Shown here piece after piece: positions 1-6,491 of a stretch of 15,241 bases of DNA. A model generated the notes under the pieces. That model had not been told where the DNA came from. It saw only the letters and a list, made by a program, of their open reading frames with translations, and searched no databases. Made by a program: the position numbers and the translations under genes. The stretch spans positions 1 through 15,241 of the forward strand of contig JAKAAZ010000076.1 in assembly GCA_021802085.1 (NCBI GenBank), in the 5' to 3' direction. Source of the DNA: Acidobacteriota bacterium. Lineage in GTDB: Bacteria; Acidobacteriota; Terriglobia; Terriglobales; Acidobacteriaceae. How positions within the stretch are numbered: the first letter of the stretch is position 1; each line of letters opens with the position of its first letter.

Positions 1-122
1 GAGTCTGTCGGGCATAAGGGTTTGAGATTTTGTAACCAACATAGAATCAACAACATACCAAACATGGTAGATTTTGTAGGTTGTTGATTTTAAAGGGTAT
101 GAAATCTATGCCCGACAGGCTC
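1..122. mobile_element. MITE-like palindromic element A, copy 1
   Basis: The ends are a 16-bp inverted repeat with one mismatch: GAGTCTGTCGGGCATA at 1-16 against the complement of 107-122 (GAGCCTGTCGGGCATA). Inside are a second inverted pair (AATCAACAAC at 45-54, GTTGTTGATT at 80-89) and an apical hairpin (TACCA at 56-60, TGGTA at 65-69), so the whole unit can fold into a three-tier hairpin. It is about 39% G+C by hand count, well below the flanking genes. CTAG follows at 123-126; the left flank lies outside the window. It is too short to encode a transposase. Bases 1-127 are identical to 1789-1915. The size, inverted ends and CTAG flank fit a non-autonomous MITE; the mobilising transposase is not in the window. 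It ends 21 nt before the aldehyde dehydrogenase start codon. Confidence 0.8.
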
Positions 123-143
123 CTAGAAGCTGAGTAAACACTA

Positions 144-1643
144 ATGGCTGCCGCAAAACATATAACCAGGCAAGCGAACAACCTGATCGGCGGCAAATGG
201 GTCCGTGCACGCACGCGCCATACGTTCGAGGACCGCAATCCTGCCAACGCCGGCGATCTTGTCGGCGTTTTTCCAGCGTCGGGCGCCCACGATGTTGCCG
301 ATGCCGTGGCCGCCGCGAAAGAAGCATTCCAGAGTTGGCGTCTGGTGCCCGCGCCAAAACGCGCGGAAATCCTGTTCCGCGCCGGCGAACTCCTTACCGC
401 ACGCAAGGAGCAGTACGCCCGCGATATGACCCGCGAAATGGGGAAAGTGTTGATCGAATCGCGCAGCGATGTCCAGGAAGCCATCGACACGGCTTTCTAT
501 ATGGCAGGTGAAGGCCGCCGTCTCTTTGGCCAAACCACGCCTTCGGAGCTCCCGAACAAATTTGCCATGAGCGTGCGCGCGCCCGTCGGTGTCTGCGGCA
601 TGATTACGCCGTGGAACTTCCCCATGGCGATCCCTTCCTGGAAGCTGTTTCCCGCCCTAGTCTGCGGCAACACCTGCGTCATCAAGCCGGCAGAAGATAC
701 GCCGCTCTCCGCGTTGCATCTGGTCGAGACGCTCATCGACGCCGGCCTGCCGAAAGGCGTCGTCAACATCGTGTTTGGCTTTGGACCCGAAGCGGGAGCA
801 CCGCTCGTGGAGCATCCCGATGTAACCGCGATCAGCTTTACCGGCTCCAGCGAAGTGGGCCGTTGGGTCGGCCAGACCGCTGCCGCTTGCATGAAGCCCT
901 GCTCGCTGGAGATGGGCGGCAAGAATGCCATGATCGTGATGGAAGATGCCAATCTCGAGCTTGCCGTGGAAGGCGCGTTATGGGGAGCCTTTGGCACCAC
1001 CGGACAGCGCTGCACCGCGACCAGCCGCATTCTGCTGCATAAGAAGATTGCCCGGCCGTTTACACAGCAATTGGTCGAGCGAGCAGGAAGGTTACGCGTC
1101 GGCGACGGCCTGAAGAAGGATGTCCAGATGGGCCCCCAGGTCAACGAGCAGCAGATTGAAACCAGCCGACGTTATGTCGAGATTGCTCTGTGGGAAGGAG
1201 CCACGCTGTTGACCGGCGGCAAGCGCCTGCAAGGGAAAGCGCACGCACCCGGGTGTTTCTTCGCGCCGACCATTTTGTCCGGCGTCCTGCCCACCATGCG
1301 GATTGCGCAGGAAGAGGTGTTTGGCCCGGTCGTCACTCTGCTGCAATTTGACTCGTTGGAGCAGGCCATTGAGATTGCCAATAGCGTCTCCTATGGACTT
1401 TCCGCATCTATCTATACTCGCGACGTAAACCGCGGCTATCAGGCCATGCGCGACCTGGAAACCGGCATTGTGTACATCAACGCGCCCACCATAGGAGCCG
1501 AGGTGCATCTGCCCTTCGGCGGCGTCAAACAGACGGGGAACGGTCATCGCGAAGGCGGCATCGGAGCTTTGGACTTTTACACCACGTGGAAGTCGGTCTA
1601 CGTGGATTATTCCGATCGACTCCAGCGCGCGCAGATTGACTAG
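144..1643 (+). CDS. NAD(P)+-dependent aldehyde dehydrogenase
   Basis: A 499-residue cytosolic enzyme of the ALDH superfamily, oxidising an aldehyde to the carboxylate with NAD(P)+. The family's catalytic parts are all visible: PWNFP with Asn158 (oxyanion hole), the dinucleotide-binding loop FTGSSEVG at 232-239, the general base Glu256 in EMGGK, and the nucleophile Cys290 in GQRCTA. The Glu-to-Cys spacing of 34 matches the family (Glu268/Cys302). PFGGVKQTGNGHREGG near the C-terminus is the usual conserved tail, and the length is typical. The substrate cannot be read from sequence; it resembles the alpha-ketoglutaric-semialdehyde and ALDH7-like branches, and I give no gene symbol. The ATG at 144 is preceded by only a weak Shine-Dalgarno sequence, and element A ends 21 nt upstream, so the native leader may have been displaced. 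The stop TAG is part of a CTAG at the edge of element B. Confidence 0.93.
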   Translation: MAAAKHITRQANNLIGGKWVRARTRHTFEDRNPANAGDLVGVFPASGAHDVADAVAAAKEAFQSWRLVPAPKRAEILFRAGELLTARKEQYARDMTREMGKVLIESRSDVQEAIDTAFYMAGEGRRLFGQTTPSELPNKFAMSVRAPVGVCGMITPWNFPMAIPSWKLFPALVCGNTCVIKPAEDTPLSALHLVETLIDAGLPKGVVNIVFGFGPEAGAPLVEHPDVTAISFTGSSEVGRWVGQTAAACMKPCSLEMGGKNAMIVMEDANLELAVEGALWGAFGTTGQRCTATSRILLHKKIARPFTQQLVERAGRLRVGDGLKKDVQMGPQVNEQQIETSRRYVEIALWEGATLLTGGKRLQGKAHAPGCFFAPTILSGVLPTMRIAQEEVFGPVVTLLQFDSLEQAIEIANSVSYGLSASIYTRDVNRGYQAMRDLETGIVYINAPTIGAEVHLPFGGVKQTGNGHREGGIGALDFYTTWKSVYVDYSDRLQRAQID

Positions 1644-1772
1644 AGCTCGTCTCATAAACATGCTTTGTATCAGGGAGCGACTTCAGTCGTGCCGCTCGAT
1701 GCGACAAAAACCGCGGGCTTTAGCCCTTGTGAGCATTTGGGCGATTCCGCCAAATCATTTATGAAACAGGCT
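1644..1772. mobile_element. MITE-like element B with internal REP-type hairpins
   Basis: This roughly 129-bp unit lies between CTAG at 1640-1643 and CTAG at 1773-1776. Its ends are inverted: AGCTCGTCTCATAAA at 1644-1658 against the complement of 1758-1772 (AGCCTGTTTCATAAA), 12 of 15 matching. With the flanking G the right end reads GAGCCTGT, the same first eight bases as the right end of element A, suggesting related transposases. Inside are two tight hairpins, CGACT-TC-AGTCG at 1678-1689 and GGGCT-TT-AGCCC at 1715-1726. No coding capacity is seen. CTAG is itself a palindrome and the ends begin with G, so a TA duplication and a CTAG duplication cannot be told apart. Confidence 0.6.
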
Positions 1773-1775
1773 CTA

Positions 1776-1788
1776 GCAGATTGACTAG
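1776..1788. repeat. 13-bp direct repeat of the aldehyde dehydrogenase 3' end
   Basis: GCAGATTGACTAG at 1776-1788 repeats exactly the last 13 bases of the aldehyde dehydrogenase gene, stop codon included (1631-1643). The two copies flank element B, and the second copy's CTAG borders element A copy 2. This is either an unusually long target duplication or a tandem 12-13 bp repeat into whose two CTAG sites the two elements inserted. Confidence 0.75.
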
Positions 1789-1910
1789 GAGTCTGTCGGG
1801 CATAAGGGTTTGAGATTTTGTAACCAACATAGAATCAACAACATACCAAACATGGTAGATTTTGTAGGTTGTTGATTTTAAAGGGTATGAAATCTATGCC
1901 CGACAGGCTC
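1789..1910. mobile_element. MITE-like palindromic element A, copy 2
   Basis: Base-for-base identical to 1-122 and in the same orientation, with the same three-tier inverted structure (ends 1789-1804 and 1895-1910). Here both flanks are visible: CTAG at 1785-1788 and CTAG at 1911-1914, consistent with a 4-bp CTAG target duplication or a TA duplication inside CTAG. Perfect identity over 122 bp of non-coding DNA suggests recent movement or gene conversion. It ends 35 nt before the ald start codon. The two copies bracket the aldehyde dehydrogenase gene as direct repeats. Confidence 0.82.
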
Positions 1911-1913
1911 CTA

Positions 1914-1931
1914 GAGAACGGAAACGTTCTC
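1914..1931 (+). promoter_or_regulatory. GAAA-loop hairpin in the ald leader
   Basis: A perfect 7-bp stem closed by a GNRA-type tetraloop (GAGAACG-GAAA-CGTTCTC) lies directly between element A copy 2 and the ald ribosome binding site (GGGAGAG at 1934-1940; ATG at 1946). In RNA it would end two bases before the Shine-Dalgarno sequence, so it could affect translation or mRNA stability. As DNA it could also be an 18-bp operator. No role is proven. Confidence 0.5.
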
Positions 1932-1945
1932 CTGGGAGAGTAGCA

Positions 1946-3061
1946 ATGATCATTGGTGTTCCGAGAGAACTGAAAGATCACGAGAGCCGCGTCGGCGTGA
2001 CGCCTGCCGGTGTCAAGGCTCTGACGGAAGCAGGACACACAGTCCTGGTGGAGACCAGGGCGGGGGATTTGTCGTCGCTCCCGGATGACGAATACCAGTC
2101 TGCCGGGGCGGAAATTGTTGGCTCTGCCTACGACGTTTGGCGATTGGCGGACATGATCGTCAAGGTCAAAGAGCCGGTGGAAAAAGAGTGCGGTTATTTC
2201 CGCGAAGGGCTGATCCTCTTTACCTACCTGCATCTTGCACCCCTCCCAGTCTTGACCGCCAAGCTGCTGGAGAAGAAAGTGATTGGCATCGCCTACGAAA
2301 CCATCCGCGACAAAGCCGGCGCGCTCCCTCTGCTCACCCCCATGTCGGAGGTGGCGGGCCGCATGTCGGTGCAGGTCGGCGCCGCCCATCTTGAGAAAGA
2401 AAAAGGCGGGCGCGGTGTGCTGTTGGGAGGAGTTCCGGGTGTGCCGCCGGGGAACGTCTGCGTCATCGGCGGCGGCGTCGTCGGTACCAATGCTGCCAAG
2501 GTCGCCATGGGCATGGGCGCGAAGGTCACGATCATCGACAGCAATCTGAATCGCCTGCGCGAACTGGACGACATTTTCAATGGACGCGTGTACACGCTCG
2601 CATCGAACTCCTACAACGTCAGCCGCGCCGTGCGAGAGGCGGACTTGGTCATCGGCGGTGTGCTGATCCCCGGCGCCGCCGCTCCAAAAATTGTGACGAA
2701 AGCGATGGTTGCGACCATGAAGAAGGGTGCGGTGATCGTCGACGTTGCGATCGATCAAGGCGGCTGTGTTGAAACCGCGCGGCCAACCACGCATAGCGAT
2801 CCATCGTATGTCCTGGAAGGCGTGGTGCATTATTGCGTGACCAACATGCCGGCGGCCGTGCCGCACACCTCGACCCTGGCGTTAACCAATGCGACATTCC
2901 CCTATGTGATGCGGCTGGCGAAGATGGGCGCGAAAGCCGCGATTCAGGCCGACAGCGGCTTGCAGGACGGCGTGAACACCTACGACGGCCTGCTGACCTG
3001 CAAACCCGTCGCTGAGTCCCAGGGCAAACCCTGGAAGCCCGTAGCAGACCTGGTTCACTGA
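1946..3061 (+). CDS. ald: Alanine dehydrogenase
   Basis: Catalyses reversible NAD+-dependent deamination of L-alanine to pyruvate and ammonium in the cytosol, linking amino-acid nitrogen with central carbon. The 371-residue length is standard, and every key residue falls at the family's usual number: Arg15 (RVGVTPAG) and Lys75 (KVKEP) for pyruvate binding, His96 (YLHLAP) and Asp270 (DVAIDQGG) for catalysis. The Rossmann motif GGGVVG is at 175-180 with Asp198 following the second strand, consistent with NAD(H). The start is the ATG at 1946, six bases after a good Shine-Dalgarno sequence (GGGAGAG). The leader contains a GAAA-loop hairpin and, beyond it, element A copy 2. No partner gene overlaps it. 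The 270 bp after it, up to the next gene, show no convincing terminator or small gene. Confidence 0.97.
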   Translation: MIIGVPRELKDHESRVGVTPAGVKALTEAGHTVLVETRAGDLSSLPDDEYQSAGAEIVGSAYDVWRLADMIVKVKEPVEKECGYFREGLILFTYLHLAPLPVLTAKLLEKKVIGIAYETIRDKAGALPLLTPMSEVAGRMSVQVGAAHLEKEKGGRGVLLGGVPGVPPGNVCVIGGGVVGTNAAKVAMGMGAKVTIIDSNLNRLRELDDIFNGRVYTLASNSYNVSRAVREADLVIGGVLIPGAAAPKIVTKAMVATMKKGAVIVDVAIDQGGCVETARPTTHSDPSYVLEGVVHYCVTNMPAAVPHTSTLALTNATFPYVMRLAKMGAKAAIQADSGLQDGVNTYDGLLTCKPVAESQGKPWKPVADLVH

Positions 3062-3331
3062 ATTTCGTTCCGCGGGGCACCACGCCGCCTCGGCCCCTTC
3101 CCGCCCGATGCCTCTGCGCAAGCCATGTTGTCGTTCACTCGCGCAATACTCCAATCCGAAGCGCGATTGCTGCGCGACTATAGCGCGCCCGCCTGCCCCT
3201 TGAATTTGCGATCACAGCTCGCAGCGGTTGCCGAAGCAGCACCGGGGCCCTAAAATGAATTATCTGACTCGCGTCACGATAGTTGTTTTTAGTAACCGCC
3301 AGTCCGCGCCAAGCGGCGGCGGGGAGGTTCA

Positions 3332-5872
3332 ATGCGGCAGTTCGTATTTTCTGCGGTTCTTCTAGCTCTATCCCTACCCGTCGGCCTGTCAACCACTGGT
3401 TGCATCAATAACTATGGCCAGAACTATTGCACCGGCTTCCAGAGCGGTCCGATGCTCACCGCCGTTTATAAGATCGACTTGGAACCGGCTACCTATGGGA
3501 TCTCCCTCAGTTATGGTCAGATTTCCACTACCCTCGCGCCCTCCGCGGAAAATTGCAAGGGTACCGCGGTCACCGTAACGAACTATACCTATGGCACCAG
3601 CAATCTGTTATTGGGAGATGTGTCTCCGACCGGCAGGGTCTGCGGCGGCACATGGAATCGCAATTCCGGCAACAACATTCCCGACTTTACGACCTGTATC
3701 CCACCCCAGCCGGGCTCCCCTATCTTTCAGGCGAATGGCGGCATCGCCTACGTTACCGCCAGCGGCGGCGGGGCCACCAGCAATCCAGTGCCTGTCTTTG
3801 TCCATCCCCCGGTCACCAGCGTCCTCCTGGGCGGTAAAAGTTCGGTGCATACATGCCCCAACAATCCCATTACCGCGTCCCCGGAAAACGCTCCTGTATA
3901 TGCGCTGAATAGCTGCGTGTCTCAGAACCGAACCGCTCAACTGGCGGCTACTGTGTACAGCGGAACTCAGGACATTACCTGCAATACGGGCCATTTGACC
4001 TTTACGCCACAGAACCCCAACATTGTCTCTATCGATCAGAATGGTGTTGCTACAGCACACCAGCCGGGTGCGTCCGTCATCTCCGCGACCGTTGCCCAAG
4101 CCACCAGCACCGCCGGATATTTCTTTACCTGCCCGCCGAAAAGCATTCAGTTGGCCGTGGGCACGACCCCCCAGCAAACCGTCACCGTCAATCCCAACAA
4201 TATTCAGCCGCTGACGACAACCGTTCTCGACACGCAGGGCAATCCGATCACCGGGCTCTCGCTTCTCTATTCCTCCAACGACCCCATCAACATCCCCGTC
4301 AGCAATACCGGCGCGGTGGCGCCGGTGTTTCCCAGCGACGCGGCCATCGTGGCCCAGTGCCTGCCGGGGATCTGCAATCCGGCGCCGCAAAATGAAATCG
4401 CGAATCTCAGTACTGGCTTGCCGATTGCCAGCAATCCGATAGATGTGCATACGCCGGGTCCAGGTTCGAACATTCTCTATATGGCCAGCCCTCAGTCCTA
4501 CAACTTCGTCCCCGTGGACTTCCTGACTGGGACCGTTGGAACGCCGACACGCCTGCCCTATCAGCCAAATTCGATGGTGATGGATGAATTGGGCAACCAT
4601 CTGTTCTTCGGAAGCGCCGCGGAACTCATGGTCGCATCGATCTCCCCAGTTACTGGCGCCGCGCTGACGACCCAGGCCACCAATGTTCCCGGCACTGTGC
4701 TCGCCGTTGCTCCCGACGACAGTCTCGTGATCATCCACGATCCATGCCGCCAGCTTTTCTATCTCTACACGCCTGCCGCAACCGCAACCGCGACCACAAC
4801 GGCAACTTCATCTTCCGTGATCTCTTTCGGCGCTCCCGGACCTACCATTGCCTGTAACTCGAACAGTGAGCCCATCGATCCTTCGGTCGAGGTCAACCCA
4901 CCCTACGGCGCGTCCTTCACCCAGGACAGCCAGACCGTCTACATCGCCGGCGGCAATGTTCTCTACACATACTCGAAGTTCACGGGCTGGCACGTTTGCA
5001 CTGAGAATGGTCAAACCGGCAACTGCCCCATCGATTCCACCGGCGTCGCCGTCACCATCCCCGGGGTGGGCGCTTTTGCATCCGGTCCCACCACCACTGC
5101 GTTCGGCTATTGCGCAATTGGGCCGAATAATGCCGCGCAGAGCGCTGGTCCTCCACCCACCGGTCTGGCCGATCCAACCGTAGCTGTGAATCCCACGGAA
5201 TATTATCCGAATGCCGCCACCGTGTCGGCCGCCACCGATCAGTTGGCTGCCACCACCGATGGCTATCACATCATTGGGGCGACTGCGTCCAGCGGCGGGC
5301 AGCTCAACGATATCGCCGTAACCATTCCGGACGGCCAATGCCCGTTGAAAACGCCTTTGCAATTTCCCAGCACGCCCACGCAATTCAGCCTGGCAACGCC
5401 GAACATCGCGTCCATAGAGCAGGTGCTGGTTTCGCCGAACTCTCAAGTGGCTTTCGTCACTTTCCTGCCGGCAAGTTCGACGGGAAGCAACAACACGCTG
5501 CCGGCCTATAAGGTTCCATGCACCGCTGCTCAGTCGGCGGCTGGCAACTGTCCTGCCGGACAGACGACGACAGGCAGCGTGGTCAACGTCGCGCTCACCG
5601 GCCAGGCCGGAGCCCCTATCGGCGGTACCTTCAGCCCCGATACCACGACCTTCTATGTCTCGACCAGCGGCGACGACTCGGTGCACTTCATCAACACTGC
5701 CACATTGACGGACACGCAGAAAATCAATCCAAGTCTGACCTGCGGCACCACCACGACCGCCCCGGCGAATCCATTCCTGGCCTGCACCCAGAACAATCCG
5801 GTACCGGCGCTGTTCCTCGCCTCCCGGCCGCGCCCATTGCAGGGAGCGATTACCTCGGCGCAGAAAAACTAG
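3332..5872 (+). CDS. Secreted Ig-like (Big_2) and beta-propeller-like surface protein
   Basis: An 846-residue exported protein with no recognisable enzymatic motif. Residues 1-23 are a signal peptide. Cys24 in STTGC could be a lipidation site, but Thr at -3 is poor for a lipobox, so ordinary Sec export is equally possible. About residues 200-267 read as a bacterial Ig-like group 2 domain (conserved run IVSIDQNGVATAHQPG), followed to about 370 by a second Ig-like stretch. From about 375 onward, repeated strand patterns such as VAVAPDDS-like turns and GGTFSPDTTTFYVSTSGDDSV (here shortened in sense to an SPD...YVS...D.SV pattern) suggest a YVTN-type beta-propeller. Many Cys residues are spread through the chain, suggesting disulfides. 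The ATG at 3332 follows a strong GGGGAGG at 3321-3327. Such proteins are common in Acidobacteriota; adhesion or surface display is inference. Confidence 0.75.
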   Translation: MRQFVFSAVLLALSLPVGLSTTGCINNYGQNYCTGFQSGPMLTAVYKIDLEPATYGISLSYGQISTTLAPSAENCKGTAVTVTNYTYGTSNLLLGDVSPTGRVCGGTWNRNSGNNIPDFTTCIPPQPGSPIFQANGGIAYVTASGGGATSNPVPVFVHPPVTSVLLGGKSSVHTCPNNPITASPENAPVYALNSCVSQNRTAQLAATVYSGTQDITCNTGHLTFTPQNPNIVSIDQNGVATAHQPGASVISATVAQATSTAGYFFTCPPKSIQLAVGTTPQQTVTVNPNNIQPLTTTVLDTQGNPITGLSLLYSSNDPINIPVSNTGAVAPVFPSDAAIVAQCLPGICNPAPQNEIANLSTGLPIASNPIDVHTPGPGSNILYMASPQSYNFVPVDFLTGTVGTPTRLPYQPNSMVMDELGNHLFFGSAAELMVASISPVTGAALTTQATNVPGTVLAVAPDDSLVIIHDPCRQLFYLYTPAATATATTTATSSSVISFGAPGPTIACNSNSEPIDPSVEVNPPYGASFTQDSQTVYIAGGNVLYTYSKFTGWHVCTENGQTGNCPIDSTGVAVTIPGVGAFASGPTTTAFGYCAIGPNNAAQSAGPPPTGLADPTVAVNPTEYYPNAATVSAATDQLAATTDGYHIIGATASSGGQLNDIAVTIPDGQCPLKTPLQFPSTPTQFSLATPNIASIEQVLVSPNSQVAFVTFLPASSTGSNNTLPAYKVPCTAAQSAAGNCPAGQTTTGSVVNVALTGQAGAPIGGTFSPDTTTFYVSTSGDDSVHFINTATLTDTQKINPSLTCGTTTTAPANPFLACTQNNPVPALFLASRPRPLQGAITSAQKN

Positions 5873-5908
5873 AGAAGATATACAGATACCGTATTGAAAA
5901 AGAGAGGA

Positions 5909-5934
5909 GTCATTCTGAGCGCAGCGAAGAATCC
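5909..5934. repeat. REP-like intergenic repeat
   Basis: The stretch contains TTCTGAGCGCAGCGAAGAA with inverted ends (ATTCT at 5912-5916, AGAAT at 5928-5932). From memory, near-identical TTCTGAGCG-AGCGAAGAA sequences recur between genes in Acidobacteriota and some other bacteria. Only one copy is in the window, so repetitiveness is recalled, not shown. Confidence 0.45.
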
Positions 5935-5996
5935 AGAGGGTGATGGCGGAGTTAACTCTGTACAAATCGTCGGGATTTGTTTACTTCGCTACGAGG

Positions 5997-6056
5997 AACC
6001 TGCCCTGACAGGTTGGCCGCCCGAAAGACCCGCTACCTCGGGGTCTCTTTCGCGGG
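5997..6056. terminator. Paired hairpins between convergent genes, possible bidirectional terminator
   Basis: Two hairpins lie between the convergent surface-protein gene and nusB. The first is AACCTG (5997-6002) with CAGGTT (6009-6014). The second pairs CCCGAAAGACCC (6020-6031) with 6041-6056, twelve pairs with two 2-nt bulges, and overlaps the nusB stop codon. Neither is followed by a clear T run, so termination is only probable from position. Confidence 0.3.
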
Positions 6057-6488
6057 ACGCGGAGCAATCTGCTTGGCGGTGCGCGGCAGCGCGCGAGCAA
6101 CCGCATCCAGAATGCCGTTTAAAAAGTGGACCGATTCCGGCGCCGAGTACAAGCGTGCAATCTCAAGAGATTCGTTGATGATAATGGGCAACGGCGTCGC
6201 TGGATACGCGAGCATTTCCGCAATGGCGGCCCGCAGCAAATTGCGGTCCACCGCGGCCATCCGTTCCAGCCGCCAATGCTCGCTCGAGGTGGCGATGTAG
6301 GTATCGATCTCTTCCTGCCGTTCGATGGCAACCCGAAAAATATCTTCAGCAAACCCCTGCGTGTCCTGGGCGACGTCTTCCCGCGCCTGCCAAAATGTCC
6401 GTCGCACCTCATCGGCGTTCTGCTTGCCAAGGTCTGCCTGAAACAGCATTTGCATCGCGATTTCACGGGACTTGCGGCGTTTGCCCAC
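6033..6488 (-). CDS. nusB: Transcription antitermination factor NusB
   Basis: NusB binds boxA RNA together with S10 (NusE) and promotes antitermination and maturation of rRNA transcripts. The 151-residue protein shows the family's pattern in order: basic RRKSREIAMQMLFQADLG at 4-21, VDRNLLRAAIAEML at 80-93, INESLEIARLYS at 104-115, and FLNGILDAVAR at 122-132. The C-terminal 20 residues are Pro/Arg/Lys-rich and probably disordered. The start is GTG at 6488; the later Met12 would remove the conserved basic N-terminus. The gene begins 3 nt after the ribH stop, with AGG inside the ribH end serving as ribosome binding site, so translation is probably coupled. The ribH-nusB order is a widespread bacterial arrangement and supports both calls. 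Confidence 0.96.
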   Translation of the reverse strand: MGKRRKSREIAMQMLFQADLGKQNADEVRRTFWQAREDVAQDTQGFAEDIFRVAIERQEEIDTYIATSSEHWRLERMAAVDRNLLRAAIAEMLAYPATPLPIIINESLEIARLYSAPESVHFLNGILDAVARALPRTAKQIAPRPAKETPR

Positions 6489-6491
6489 GTT

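Noticed and set aside
1..122. Element A as an integron attC site
   Set aside because: It is palindromic and of suitable size, but the attC core pairs (RYYYAAC and GTTRRRY at the ends) are absent and the ends are long MITE-type inverted repeats flanked by CTAG.
1835..2866. Long open frame on the minus strand (343 codons) opposite ald
   Set aside because: It is antisense to a certain ald gene, has a His/Arg/Asp-rich composition without motifs, and its last 25 residues are merely element A translated. The same 25 residues end another antisense frame at the left edge of the window.
3608..5965. Two long antisense frames (about 376 and 385 codons) opposite the surface-protein gene
   Set aside because: Compositionally biased Gly/Arg-rich translations without motifs; the + strand frame has a signal peptide, a ribosome binding site and Ig-like sequence.
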